Source of the DNA: JAZFYD01 sp036443405 | GTDB lineage: Bacteria > Planctomycetota > PLA2 | Direction: 5' to 3' | NCBI GenBank assembly: GCA_036443405.1 | Contig: JAZFYD010000101.1 | Span: 1-17,957, forward strand | DNA: 17,957 nucleotides | Made by a program: the position numbers and the translations under genes | Shown here: in pieces, positions 1 through 7,033 of the stretch | Numbering within the stretch: position 1 is the stretch's first letter | How the letters are laid out: every line of letters begins with the position of its first letter | The notes under the pieces: generated by a model | What the model was told of the DNA's origin: nothing | The model's input: the letters and a program-made list of their open reading frames with translations, nothing else | Database searches by the model: none

Positions 1-181
1 AGTCCACTTCCAGCTCGGACGACGGATCGAGAAAGACGCGGCACTGTTCGGCGAGTTGCTTTTCTAGCTCCGCAAGGTCGTTGGCCGTGGGCAGGTGCGA
101 GAGGTAGACGCCGGACATCATCATCATCAAGACGGTGCCGATCAAACCCGTCGCCGCCATCGCCATCGAGGACTTGCGCAT
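1..181 (-). CDS. N-terminal part of a membrane-anchored protein of unknown function (runs off the window)
   Basis: This is the first 60 codons of a gene read leftwards from an ATG at 181; the rest lies outside the window. The protein begins MRKSSMAMAATGLIGTVLMM, a short basic start followed by a hydrophobic stretch of about 20 residues. That is typical of an uncleaved signal anchor or a signal peptide. A polar, charged part with an AELEKQLAEQ helix follows. A Shine-Dalgarno-like AGGGA sits about 5 nt before the ATG, which supports this start. I do not recognise the family. It is the last gene of the long minus-strand block and is separated from the gene at 372-812 by a dispersed hairpin element. 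Confidence 0.6.
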   Translation of the reverse strand, partial: MRKSSMAMAATGLIGTVLMMMMSGVYLSHLPTANDLAELEKQLAEQCRVFLDPSSELEVD

Positions 182-302
182 GCCGTCCCTATCGGCGCAC
201 AGGGCCCTCTAGATCCACCAGCGCCGTATCAATCCGGGGCACCCTCCGTCCGCCGCTCCGCGGCTATGGCCGCCCGCCGCCACCGCGCGGCAGCGTCTAA
301 GA

Positions 303-354
303 CCGCATGTCAGACGCTTCGAGCATCTGGCTCCAACGGCGTGAGCCGTTGGGC
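303..354 (+). repeat. Dispersed hairpin element, copy 1
   Basis: This copy has a leader (TCAGACGCTTCGAGCATCTG) followed by a perfect hairpin at 333-352, CCAACGGC-GTGA-GCCGTTGG, then GC. It lies about 20 nt past the stop codon of the minus-strand gene 372-812 and is antisense to it. On that gene's own strand the hairpin therefore comes first and the leader second. Seven related copies occur in the window, all intergenic. There is no T-run, so it is not a standard intrinsic terminator. It resembles REP-type elements, but no associated transposase is visible here. Confidence 0.75.
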
Positions 355-371
355 ACGCGTGAGCGGGCAGA

Positions 372-812
372 CTACGCGGGACGGACGAGTTTCTTGCCGG
401 CGTCGCTCACGCGATAAAGACCGCGCTTGCTGCCTTCCAGGAACCACTTCTGCTTGCGCTTGAGCGTCCCGACCGCGTGGTGGAGGTTCTTGGGCATGGG
501 CCGCCCCACCACACCGAAACACCCACCGACCTGTTCGATGCTGAACTCCGGAAGCCCCTCGACCTCCTGGAGGAAAAACCCAAACAGCAGGAGCGCTTCC
601 TGGATCGCGCCGCGACCGCTTCTCGATGCTCGTGCTTCGAAGAAGTCCGCCAGGGCAGGACGCTCGGCGGCGACCTGCGTCGCCTCGCCGTTTTCGGACC
701 CGTCGGTTAGGTAGTGCTTGAAGAACTGGATCTGACGTTCGACGAAATCTTCCGAGCCCTTCAGCTCGATGGTCACGTCGTTCGCCGTGAATTTCAGGAG
801 CGTTTCTTCCAT
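372..812 (-). CDS. Conserved-looking hypothetical protein with possible C-terminal winged helix
   Basis: The product is 146 aa and acidic at the N-terminus (MEETLLKFTANDVTIELKGS), followed by SEDFVERQIQFFKHYL, which looks like a short beta-strand plus amphipathic helix module. Residues about 70-146 hold a hydrophobic helix (ALLLFGFFLQEVEGL) and then KNLHHAVGTLKRKQKWFL and GLYRVSDAGKKLV. The latter resembles the recognition helix and wing of a winged-helix DNA-binding fold: 'L..K.W.......YrvTdaGr..l'. No signal peptide is seen, so it is probably cytoplasmic. I cannot name a family, and the winged-helix call is inferred from pattern only. The ATG at 812 lacks a strong Shine-Dalgarno. A TAATTA box about 40 nt upstream could be a promoter -10. 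Nothing in its neighbours defines its role. Confidence 0.75.
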   Translation of the reverse strand: MEETLLKFTANDVTIELKGSEDFVERQIQFFKHYLTDGSENGEATQVAAERPALADFFEARASRSGRGAIQEALLLFGFFLQEVEGLPEFSIEQVGGCFGVVGRPMPKNLHHAVGTLKRKQKWFLEGSKRGLYRVSDAGKKLVRPA

Positions 813-900
813 CGTCTGTTTCTCATGCGCGCGGTGTCGGGAACGCTAATTAGACCCAAGCGATCAAGAAACACGCGATTCCGTAGCGCTGTTGCGGGCC

Positions 901-1908
901 CTATTTGGGCAGACCGTCGATCTTGGCGCCGACCTCGACGCCATGTTTGGCGAACCAGCCGCCGGGCATCTCGAGCGCATACCGGATAGCGGACTGACTC
1001 TCGTGGCGACGGATCCGACTCGACGGCACACCGGCTTGCGGCGCCATCTCGTAGATCTGATCGATCACGCCCTCGCGGATGTAGGCCACCGCGATCGGGA
1101 TGAAACAGTTGCGCATGAAAAACGCGCGGGACCCACGGTGCGGATACACAAACAGCATTCCGCGGAATTCGCCGCCGAAGCTGCGCCGCATCATCATGCC
1201 CGTGTAGATCCCGATGTTGTTGTCCCGAACTTCCACGCCGACGTCGATCGGTCCCGTGTTGGACTCCACGACGATCGTGCGGTCCACCGGCGGCAGCGGC
1301 AGGCCACGGCGTACCGCCTGCACAAGAAGATCCTCGTCCGGACCGACGGGGTCTTTGTGCGCATAGGGGACCTCGTTCATGGAGACGATGCAATCGGGAT
1401 GCAACGGCACGCGCGAGTTGACGGCCGCAACCACCTCCCGGATGGATGCAACGATCTCATCGGCGTAGGGTCGCGGCGCGCCCGCTTCGATCGCCAGCCC
1501 GAGCGCGTGTTTGTCGAGTTCCTCGTTGCGACCGTGCACGGATCCGCCGATGTTCCAACGGCGCTGAATGTGGACCGACCCGGTTTCAAACTCGCGCCCC
1601 GCACCGATCACGATGTGGAAGACACGCGGATCGTACGCGGGTAGGTGCCGTCCGCCGTCGCGCACGAGAATGAACCGCACGGAGTTTGGTCCGTGTCCCG
1701 GCGTCGCCAGCCCCTCGTCGATGACCGCGAGCATGTCAGCGGACTTCGTGCCGGCGGGGAACGATTGGAAAACCTTGCCGAGATCGATCCGATCGTCCGG
1801 CTCGACCTCCGGAGCCGCGGGGCTGCAACCTAGAAGCCACATCGCCCCCAGCAACAGCGCAGTGAACAGGGGCAAGACGAACAGGAGCGTGCTGGCGGGG
1901 CGCCTCAT
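901..1908 (-). CDS. Lipoprotein with amidase_2/PGRP-like region and C-terminal DUF192 domain
   Basis: The product is 335 aa when started at the ATG at 1908, preferred over an upstream ATG at 1977. This start gives a clean lipoprotein signal: basic MRRP, a hydrophobic core, then lipobox LLGC with Cys28. A GGAG lies just upstream. Residues about 217-335 match DUF192 (COG1430), with RGMLFVYPHRGSRAFFMRN, FIPIAVAYI and YALEMPGGWFAKHGVEVG. DUF192 has no established function. Residues about 78-195 resemble an N-acetylmuramoyl-L-alanine amidase type 2 / PGRP fold: FHIVIG (His98), NIGGSVHGRNEE, ALGLAIEAG and HKDPVGP near Asp186. The position that normally carries the second zinc-binding His (I-x-G-H) appears to be Met177, so catalysis is doubtful. 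The amidase assignment is an inference; DUF192 is firm. It would sit in the outer membrane or periplasm. A weak terminator-like hairpin separates it from maf upstream. Confidence 0.85.
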   Translation of the reverse strand: MRRPASTLLFVLPLFTALLLGAMWLLGCSPAAPEVEPDDRIDLGKVFQSFPAGTKSADMLAVIDEGLATPGHGPNSVRFILVRDGGRHLPAYDPRVFHIVIGAGREFETGSVHIQRRWNIGGSVHGRNEELDKHALGLAIEAGAPRPYADEIVASIREVVAAVNSRVPLHPDCIVSMNEVPYAHKDPVGPDEDLLVQAVRRGLPLPPVDRTIVVESNTGPIDVGVEVRDNNIGIYTGMMMRRSFGGEFRGMLFVYPHRGSRAFFMRNCFIPIAVAYIREGVIDQIYEMAPQAGVPSSRIRRHESQSAIRYALEMPGGWFAKHGVEVGAKIDGLPK

Positions 1909-2012
1909 GGGGCTCCGGATTCTACGGGCGGCGGGCGCGGTCACGGAGATGTTTCGCGGCGGCCACAACGCATGCACCTCTCTTCTACGCAGCGGTGGGG
2001 GTGACGCGCTGC

Positions 2013-2029
2013 AAAAAACGGCCGCGCCG
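2013..2029 (-). terminator. Weak intrinsic terminator after maf
   Basis: On the minus strand, just past the maf stop codon, a short GC stem CGGC-GCG-GCCG is followed by six T residues. The stem is only 4 bp, so termination efficiency is uncertain. The run of T and the position between maf and the separately translated lipoprotein gene support the call. Confidence 0.35.
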
Positions 2030-2030
2030 G

Positions 2031-2570
2031 TCAGACCCGCCGCAGGAGTTCCCGGACGGCGTCCATCGGCAGCCCGACGACGTTGTCGTAAGGACCGTCC
2101 AATCGCTCCACGAACCGGTCCCCGTGCTCCTGAATCGCGTAGGCGCCCGCCTTGCCCTTTGACTCACCGGTGGCGACGTAGGCGTCGATCTCGGTGTCGG
2201 AAAGCGACCTCATCGTCACGCGTGTTTCGACACACGCCGTGTGAACGTCGCCACGAACCCGCAGCGCGATCGCGGTCACGACGACATGCGTGGTTCCCGA
2301 TAGCGCGCGGAGAATGCGGCGGGCGTCGGCGTCATCACGCGGCTTGTGAAGCAGCAGGCCGTCCAACGCCACAACGGTGTCGGCCGCGAGCACGAGATCG
2401 CCGCGTACCGCGCGCGCCTTGGCCTCGGCGTTTTCCAGCGCGACCGCCGCGGGGTCGCCGCGCTCGGGGGCGGTCTCTTCCACCTCCGGCGAAACCGCCG
2501 TGAACGGGATGCCCGCCGCCTCGAGCAGCGCCCGCCGTCGCGGCGACGTCGAGGCGAGCAACAGTTTCAT
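2031..2570 (-). CDS. maf: Maf-family nucleoside triphosphate pyrophosphatase
   Basis: The product is 179 aa, close to the usual Maf length of about 190. Maf proteins hydrolyse non-canonical or selected NTPs to the monophosphate plus pyrophosphate, acting as cytoplasmic house-cleaning enzymes. Visible family motifs are LASTSPRRRALL at 5-16, SPEVEE at 27-32, LAADTVV at 61-67 (catalytic Asp64), HKP at 75-77, LSGTTHVVVTA at 90-100, KAGAYAIQ at 140-147 and NVVGLPMD at 163-170. The start ATG follows a tandemly duplicated 17-18 bp spacer that carries two more in-register ATGs. The gene directly follows the H1-tailed protein gene (35 nt gap) and is probably co-transcribed with ffh-rpsP. Which Maf subfamily (dTTP/UTP or m7GTP) it belongs to cannot be decided by eye. 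Confidence 0.93.
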   Translation of the reverse strand: MKLLLASTSPRRRALLEAAGIPFTAVSPEVEETAPERGDPAAVALENAEAKARAVRGDLVLAADTVVALDGLLLHKPRDDADARRILRALSGTTHVVVTAIALRVRGDVHTACVETRVTMRSLSDTEIDAYVATGESKGKAGAYAIQEHGDRFVERLDGPYDNVVGLPMDAVRELLRRV

Positions 2571-2605
2571 TTACGCGAGCCGGTTCATTTCGCGAGCCGC
2601 GTCAT
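2571..2605 (-). repeat. Tandem 17-18 bp duplication carrying phased ATGs before maf
   Basis: Two near-identical units, 2571-2588 and 2589-2605, fill the whole gap between the H1-tailed gene and maf. Read on the minus strand each begins with ATG. The first makes MTRLAK and stops at a TGA overlapping the next ATG. The second makes MNRLA and stops at a TAA directly before the maf ATG. It looks like a slippage duplication of a translational-coupling junction. Confidence 0.6.
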
Positions 2606-3760
2606 CTAGCGACGCGACTTCTTCGACGTGGTCCGGGGACGCGCACGCGTCGTTCGCGTCGCGGCACGCGAAGCCGCTCCACGGGCTGCCTTCTTCGCGG
2701 CTTTCTTGGCCGGCGCTTTCTTCGCCGCTTTCTTCGCGGCCTTTTTGGCGACCTTCTTCGCCGGCGCCTTCGCCACCTTCTTCGGCGCCTTCGCAGCGGC
2801 CTTCTTGGTGGTCGCGGCGCCCTTCTTTGCGGCGGTCTTTTTGGCGGCTGCCCTGCTCGCCACCGCCTTCTTGGCCGCCTTCTTCATCGCCCTGATCGCG
2901 ACCGCTGCCTTTTTGGCTGCTGCCGCCTTGTTCGCGGCGCGCTTGGCTGCGGCTTTCTTCGCCGCCACCGCTTTCGTGGCGGCAATCCTCTTCGCCGCTT
3001 CGGCCTCGGCTTTTGCTTGGGCCTTGGCCCGCGCTTCGGCTTCCTTGCGTGCGGTTTCCGCGGCTTCCGCCGCCGCCTTGGCGGCCGCGGCCTTGCGCTC
3101 ATCGCGCTCGGCGGTGATGCGCTTGAACGAGCCGTGCGTGGGCGACCAGCGCTCCAGGAACAAGCGCGCGTAGTTGGGCGTCTGGCCCTTGCGCACGTTT
3201 TTGTCGGGCGAGGCCAGCGCGTGCAGGATCCGCAGCCGTGTCACGAGCGAGTCGATCTCGCGCTCCGTCGGCTTTTTCGGCGCGGCCTCGCCGTTGCCCT
3301 CGGCATCGACGGCCGGGGTAAGAAACTCCGACCACGTTTCCAGGATCAGACCGAACGCGATCTCCGGCCCGAACCCCGGACGCGACGCGATGTACCTGCG
3401 GAGCTTGTCGCGTTCCATCTCACGCGCGAACTCGAAGTCCACGCGGAAGTTGTCGTTGAAGATCTGCCGCAGGAAACCGCGCAACTCATACGCGGTGTCG
3501 GTTGGATCCCCATCGCAGCTTGTTCCGATGCGCACCGCGAGATCCGAGAGCTTAGCCACCCGTATCTCGTTGATGTCGACAAACTCGCTGCGAAGCGATT
3601 CGAATGCCGTCGTCGCGCGTGCGGGCGATCCGCTGCGGGCAAGAATGCCCCACACGGTTCGCTCAACGGGATCCAGGGACTCGGGGGCTGCAATCTCGCG
3701 AAACGCCTTTTCGAACTTGGCGTAATCCTGGTTGCGCTTGTCGCGCCGCTCGCTTGACAC
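2606..3760 (-). CDS. Endonuclease III-like (HhH-GPD) N-terminal domain with histone H1-like Lys/Ala tail
   Basis: The product is 384 aa. I use GTG at 3760, 7 nt after the rpsP stop, because the longer ATG version would overlap rpsP. Residues about 15-200 look like the all-helical endonuclease III fold: 'VERTVWGILARSGSPARATTA' is cut short here for length but matches the helix A-B region, and RPGFGPEIAFGLIL at 127-140 matches the helix-hairpin-helix LPGVGxKTA. The catalytic Lys of EndoIII aligns with Glu133. Asp152 in AVDAE may match the catalytic Asp. No FeS cysteine cluster is present. From about 213 to 384 the protein is almost only Ala, Lys and Arg, with AAKKAxxK repeats (KKVAKKAAKKAAKKAPAKK) like eukaryotic H1 and bacterial AlgP/HU tails. 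It probably binds DNA non-specifically; glycosylase activity is doubtful. It lies in the rpsP operon, where rimM normally sits. Confidence 0.85.
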   Translation of the reverse strand: MSSERRDKRNQDYAKFEKAFREIAAPESLDPVERTVWGILARSGSPARATTAFESLRSEFVDINEIRVAKLSDLAVRIGTSCDGDPTDTAYELRGFLRQIFNDNFRVDFEFAREMERDKLRRYIASRPGFGPEIAFGLILETWSEFLTPAVDAEGNGEAAPKKPTEREIDSLVTRLRILHALASPDKNVRKGQTPNYARLFLERWSPTHGSFKRITAERDERKAAAAKAAAEAAETARKEAEARAKAQAKAEAEAAKRIAATKAVAAKKAAAKRAANKAAAAKKAAVAIRAMKKAAKKAVASRAAAKKTAAKKGAATTKKAAAKAPKKVAKAPAKKVAKKAAKKAAKKAPAKKAAKKAARGAASRAATRTTRARPRTTSKKSRR

Positions 3761-3767
3761 CGGTGCT

Positions 3768-4016
3768 TTACCCCTTCTGGCGCAACTTGATGAAGCTTCG
3801 CACGGTCTCCGACGGCTTGGCGCCGACAGAGAGCCAGTACTGCGCACGCTCGAGATTCAAATCGAAGGACTTTTCCTTCTCCTTGACGAGCGGGTCATAC
3901 CAACCCAGATCCTCGACGGGGCGACCGTCGCGGCGATCCGAATGGTTGAAAGCTCCGATGCGATAGAAGGGACGGTTCCTGCGTCCAGTCCTCTTGAGAC
4001 GAAGTCGTACGGACAT
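3768..4016 (-). CDS. rpsP: 30S ribosomal protein S16
   Basis: The product is 82 aa, the normal size for bS16, a primary assembly protein of the small-subunit body. The N-terminus MSVRLRLKRTGRRNRPFYRI is the family signature. GRPVEDLGWYDPL follows, then the helix LNLERAQYWLSVGAKPSETV. I choose the ATG at 4016, not an upstream ATG at 4070, because it gives the canonical N-terminus and AGAGG lies 5 nt upstream of it. ffh is 91 nt upstream with two dispersed hairpins in the gap. The next gene begins 7 nt downstream, so the two are surely co-transcribed. Confidence 0.97.
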   Translation of the reverse strand: MSVRLRLKRTGRRNRPFYRIGAFNHSDRRDGRPVEDLGWYDPLVKEKEKSFDLNLERAQYWLSVGAKPSETVRSFIKLRQKG

Positions 4017-4026
4017 GAATTCCTCT

Positions 4027-4092
4027 TCATGACTCCAACGGCACAAGCCGTTGGCAAACAAAGGCTCCAATGGCGTAAGCCGTTGGGCAGAT
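4027..4092 (+). repeat. Dispersed hairpin element, copies 2 and 3 (tandem pair)
   Basis: Two hairpins lie in the ffh-rpsP gap: 4035-4054 (CCAACGGC-ACAA-GCCGTTGG) and 4067-4086 (CCAATGGC-GTAA-GCCGTTGG, one G-T wobble). Both have the CTCC...GG context of the family but lack the long leader. They are antisense to ffh, like the other copies relative to their upstream gene. Copy 2 ends close to the rpsP ribosome-binding site, so in ffh-rpsP mRNA they could act as processing or attenuation hairpins. Confidence 0.75.
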
Positions 4093-4107
4093 ACAAACGT
4101 GGCCTGG

Positions 4108-5505
4108 TCAAATCCCGGGCATACCCGGGAGCGGCGTGCCTGCGCGCTTCATGCGCTTGAGCATCGCCGCCTTCTTCTTTTCCAACTGTTTAGAGCCCAC
4201 GCGGCCCATGAAGGTGCCCTTGAGCTCCTTCATTTGCTTACGCATGAGCTTGAATGATTTCAAAAGCTCGTTGACGTCTTTGAGCGAGGTGCCGCTGCCG
4301 CGCGCGATGCGCTGACGGCGCTGGCCGTGGATGTTGTCCGGATTGCGGCGCTCCCAGGACGTCATCGACTGGATGACGGCCTTCTGGCGCGCCAACGCGT
4401 TCTCGTCGAGATCCGCGTCGCCAAGCTGTTCCGCGAATCCGCCGGGCAGCTTCTTCACCAGGTCCTTCAGCGGCCCCAGCTTCGCGACCTGTTCGAGTTG
4501 CGCGAGCAGATCGTCCAGGTTGAACGACTTCAGGAACATGCGCTCGGCGAGTTCCTGAGCCTGGTCCTGATCGACCTTCTCCTGCGCCTCCTCGACCAGG
4601 CTGACGACATCGCCCATGCCGAGGATGCGGCCCGCGATGCGTTCGGGATAGAATCGCTCGAGCGCGTCGAGCTTTTCGCCGACGCCGACGAACGATATCG
4701 GCGCGCCCGTCACGTGACGGATCGAGAGCGCCGCGCCGCCGCGCGCGTCACCGTCGAGCTTGGTCAAGATGACGCCGGTCAGATCGAGGCGCTTGTGAAA
4801 TGCCGCGCTGCTCGTGACCGCGTCCTGGCCGGTCATCGCATCGCAAACCAGATAGACCTGGTGCGGCTTCGCCTTCGCTTTGACGGCGTCGAGCTCGCCC
4901 ATGAGTTCTTCGTCGATGTGCAGCCGGCCAGCGGTATCGAGAATCACGACGTCGTGGCCCTGCTTGCGCGCGTGGTCGACCGCACGCTGGCAGATCTTCG
5001 GGGGGCGGCCACCCTCTTCGAAGTAAACCGGAACGTCGAGACTCTTGCCAAGAACCTTCAACTGCTCGATCGCAGCGGGACGGCGAACGTCGGCGGCGAC
5101 GAGCAGCGGGTTCTTCTTGTGTTTGCGGCGCAGCCAGAGGGCGAGCTTGCCGCAGGTCGTCGTCTTGCCCGAACCCTGCAGGCCGACCAACATGAGTACG
5201 GTCGTCCCCGTCGGGTCGAACTCGATGGCCTGGGCCTCGCCGCCCATCAACTCGGCCAGCTCGTCGTGCACGATCTTGACGAACTGCTGGGCGTGGTCGA
5301 TTCCCTTGAGCCCCTCCTTGCCGACCGCCCTGTCCCTCACGCTCTTGGTGAAGGCACGCACGACGTCGAGGCTCACGTCGGCTTCCAGGAGGGCGCGTTT
5401 GACCTCGCGCACCGCGTCCTTGATGGAATCCTCGGTAAGCCTTCCGGAGCCGCCGCCGATGGTCGACAGGAGCCCCGTCAAGCGCTGTGTTAGCGACTCG
5501 AACAT
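4108..5505 (-). CDS. ffh: Signal recognition particle protein Ffh (SRP54)
   Basis: The product is 465 aa, typical for Ffh. It is the GTPase that, with 4.5S RNA, delivers nascent membrane and secreted proteins to FtsY. The N domain covers about residues 1-90 (MFESLTQRLTGLLSTIGG). The G domain has the P-loop GLQGSGKTTT at 108-117, ADVRRPAA, DTAGR at 190-194 and TKLDG at 248-252. The Met-rich M domain runs from about 300, with the RNA-binding segment RRQRIARGSGTSLKDVNELL near 396-415. The C-terminus is MLKRMKRAGTPLPGMPGI. There is no strong Shine-Dalgarno. A TAAACT box at 5517-5522 lies 11 nt before the ATG and could give a very short leader. A 7-bp inverted repeat (4113-4130) sits in the last codons. 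rpsP follows. Confidence 0.98.
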   Translation of the reverse strand: MFESLTQRLTGLLSTIGGGSGRLTEDSIKDAVREVKRALLEADVSLDVVRAFTKSVRDRAVGKEGLKGIDHAQQFVKIVHDELAELMGGEAQAIEFDPTGTTVLMLVGLQGSGKTTTCGKLALWLRRKHKKNPLLVAADVRRPAAIEQLKVLGKSLDVPVYFEEGGRPPKICQRAVDHARKQGHDVVILDTAGRLHIDEELMGELDAVKAKAKPHQVYLVCDAMTGQDAVTSSAAFHKRLDLTGVILTKLDGDARGGAALSIRHVTGAPISFVGVGEKLDALERFYPERIAGRILGMGDVVSLVEEAQEKVDQDQAQELAERMFLKSFNLDDLLAQLEQVAKLGPLKDLVKKLPGGFAEQLGDADLDENALARQKAVIQSMTSWERRNPDNIHGQRRQRIARGSGTSLKDVNELLKSFKLMRKQMKELKGTFMGRVGSKQLEKKKAAMLKRMKRAGTPLPGMPGI

Positions 5506-5608
5506 GGGAATCCGGTAGTTTAGATCCTCTTCGCAGGACAGGCCAGCCTTCGACGCGTCCCACCGTCGCCGGCCCGCGCCGCGCCCTGGAGCGGAACGCC
5601 TGAGGCCA

Positions 5609-5659
5609 TCTCAGACGCCCCGAACGTGTGGTCTCAACGGCGTAAGCCGTTGAACAAAG
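5609..5659 (+). repeat. Dispersed hairpin element, copy 4
   Basis: This is a full-length copy: TCTCAGACGCCCCGAACGTG leader, GTC, then hairpin 5634-5653 (TCAACGGC-GTAA-GCCGTTGA), then ACAAAG. Compared with copy 1 the outer stem pair has changed from C-G to T-A on both sides, so pairing is kept. It starts 5 nt past the stop of the minus-strand gene 5664-6260 and is antisense to it. It lies between that gene and ffh. Confidence 0.75.
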
Positions 5660-5663
5660 GAAA

Positions 5664-6260
5664 TCAGTTGGCCGGCTGCGCTTCCGCCAGGTAGACCTCG
5701 GTCACGCCGTCCGGCCGCCGCACCACCAGGCGGTGCCAACCGATGGGCAAGATCGGGTTTTCGGGGTCGTGGAAGTAGCGGTAGTGGGTCCCGTCGGGAT
5801 GCTGAAAGCTGGCGCAAACGACGCGGCGGCTGCGGCCTTCGGGGTCAATCTCGTTGACCAGCTCGATTTGCTCGAGCCAGTTCTGGTCGTCTAAGGCGCC
5901 AAAGCCGGACAAGAGGATCGGCCCAGGGATCGAGTTCCCGAAGTTCTCCTCTTTCGCCCGGCGGTGGCTCCGCGCGACGATGAGGTGAGGTTCGATGTGC
6001 AGTGCCCGCTTGGGGGACGGATCCGGACTCTGGTCGAGACGGTAGCTCTGGATGCGGATGAACGGCGGGTCTCCGTCGGAAACCAAGGGCCGCACCACGA
6101 CTGTCTGGCCCTTTTTCGCCTTCAGCACCGGGTTTTCGAAACGGAGTTCGATCGTGTCGATCGGCTGCAGGTAGCCGAGCCGGTCCGCTCCGACGTAGAG
6201 CACGACAAGGATCAGGAGACACAGGAGCAGCGCGATCGCGGAGAGGGTCTTGATCGTCAT
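5664..6260 (-). CDS. Membrane-anchored protein of unknown function, second of a coupled pair
   Basis: The product is 198 aa. I choose the ATG at 6260 because it overlaps the stop of the preceding gene by 4 nt (ATGA) and opens directly into a membrane anchor, MTIKTLSAIALLLCLLILVV, of about 20 hydrophobic residues. The rest is extracytoplasmic and looks beta-rich: IELRFENPVLKAKKGQTVVV, LHIEPHLIVARSHRR, THYRYFHDPENPILPIGWHR and RRPDGVTEVYLAEAQ. The FENPVLKAKKGQTVVVRP stretch looks like the edge of a small beta-sandwich. I recognise no family and see no catalytic motif. Its partner is the gene at 6257-6898; the shared anchors and overlap suggest that the two proteins act together. Confidence 0.8.
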   Translation of the reverse strand: MTIKTLSAIALLLCLLILVVLYVGADRLGYLQPIDTIELRFENPVLKAKKGQTVVVRPLVSDGDPPFIRIQSYRLDQSPDPSPKRALHIEPHLIVARSHRRAKEENFGNSIPGPILLSGFGALDDQNWLEQIELVNEIDPEGRSRRVVCASFQHPDGTHYRYFHDPENPILPIGWHRLVVRRPDGVTEVYLAEAQPAN

Positions 6261-6898
6261 CGCGCCCCCCGCCGCTTCTGGCCACCTCTTTGGCCCAGCT
6301 TCCAGGCGTAATCGATCATCTCCCACACAACACCGTCGAGCTCCCGGCGGACCACACCGAAGACCGGGATTTTCCCGGTGAGCCAGACGCGGTCCCGCAC
6401 CTCATCGACCCCCCACGCCGGCAGCACCGAGTTGATCTCGAATCCGTCGTATTGGCGCGTGCGCAAGGTAAACGTGGCGGAGCGGATGCTCTTCAAAACC
6501 GGCCGGTGCCCGGTTGGAAGCTGATCTTCGTCGAAGACCGGCGGGAAGAAACCGTGGGCGTGGGGCGAGTGCAGGATCAGGCGCTGCTTGCGCCCGGCGC
6601 TCCCGCTCGGCGGCTTGAAGACGATCTCGATCTCGAAGTGGCGGCCGAGGTTCGTCCCCTCGATCTCGATCGCCTTCAATATCTTGTAGGACAGAAAACC
6701 GATTCCACGACCGGTCTTCTTGTCGGAGAGCTTGTACTCGACGCGCTCGCCCCCCTCCGCATCGTCGATCGGGGGGCGAAACACGGGGATCTTGGGGCTG
6801 TCGGCCTGAAGCCAATCCGGCGGCCACACCGCCAGACCCGAAAGCGCGATCAACAGGCTGCTTTCGAGCACGATCAGGGACAAGAGAAGAGTCTTCAT
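6257..6898 (-). CDS. Signal-anchored hypothetical protein, first of a coupled pair
   Basis: The product is 213 aa. The N-terminus MKTLLLSLIVLESSLLIALS is a signal peptide or anchor. The body is rich in beta-strand patterns: GGERVEYKLSDKKTGRGIGF, HFEIEIVFKPPSGSAGRKQR and RSATFTLRTRQYDGFEINS. A C-terminal helix follows (VVWEMIDYAWKLGQRG), ending in the basic tail GGQKRRGAR. No known domain is recognised. The TGA stop overlaps the ATG of the next gene, so translation is coupled. Upstream, 135 nt separate it from murA. A GATAAT-like box lies in that gap, so it may have its own promoter. Confidence 0.8.
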   Translation of the reverse strand: MKTLLLSLIVLESSLLIALSGLAVWPPDWLQADSPKIPVFRPPIDDAEGGERVEYKLSDKKTGRGIGFLSYKILKAIEIEGTNLGRHFEIEIVFKPPSGSAGRKQRLILHSPHAHGFFPPVFDEDQLPTGHRPVLKSIRSATFTLRTRQYDGFEINSVLPAWGVDEVRDRVWLTGKIPVFGVVRRELDGVVWEMIDYAWKLGQRGGQKRRGAR

Positions 6899-7033
6899 GA
6901 CGGTCTTGGGCCGCGGAGGTCTGCGCGGGGAAAGTAGGAGCCCACTGCCCGATTATCTACGACGGCCGGCACCGTTTGCGCGAAAAGGAATCTGGAGTTT
7001 CGAGGGTGCGGTGCCCGCGCGCCAGCGCCAACG

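Noticed and set aside
95..463. 122-codon plus-strand frame at the window start
   Set aside because: It overlaps the antisense of two minus-strand genes and the hairpin element. His/Arg-rich with no family features.
2628..3173. 181-codon plus-strand frame rich in Ala and Phe, resembling a membrane protein
   Set aside because: It is the complement of the Lys/Ala tail: AAG and GCC codons read backwards give Phe and Ala. Hydrophobicity is an artefact.
4327..5493. 388-codon plus-strand open frame
   Set aside because: It is antisense to ffh, which has every SRP54 motif. High GC makes long shadow frames common, and this one shows no family motif or ribosome-binding site.
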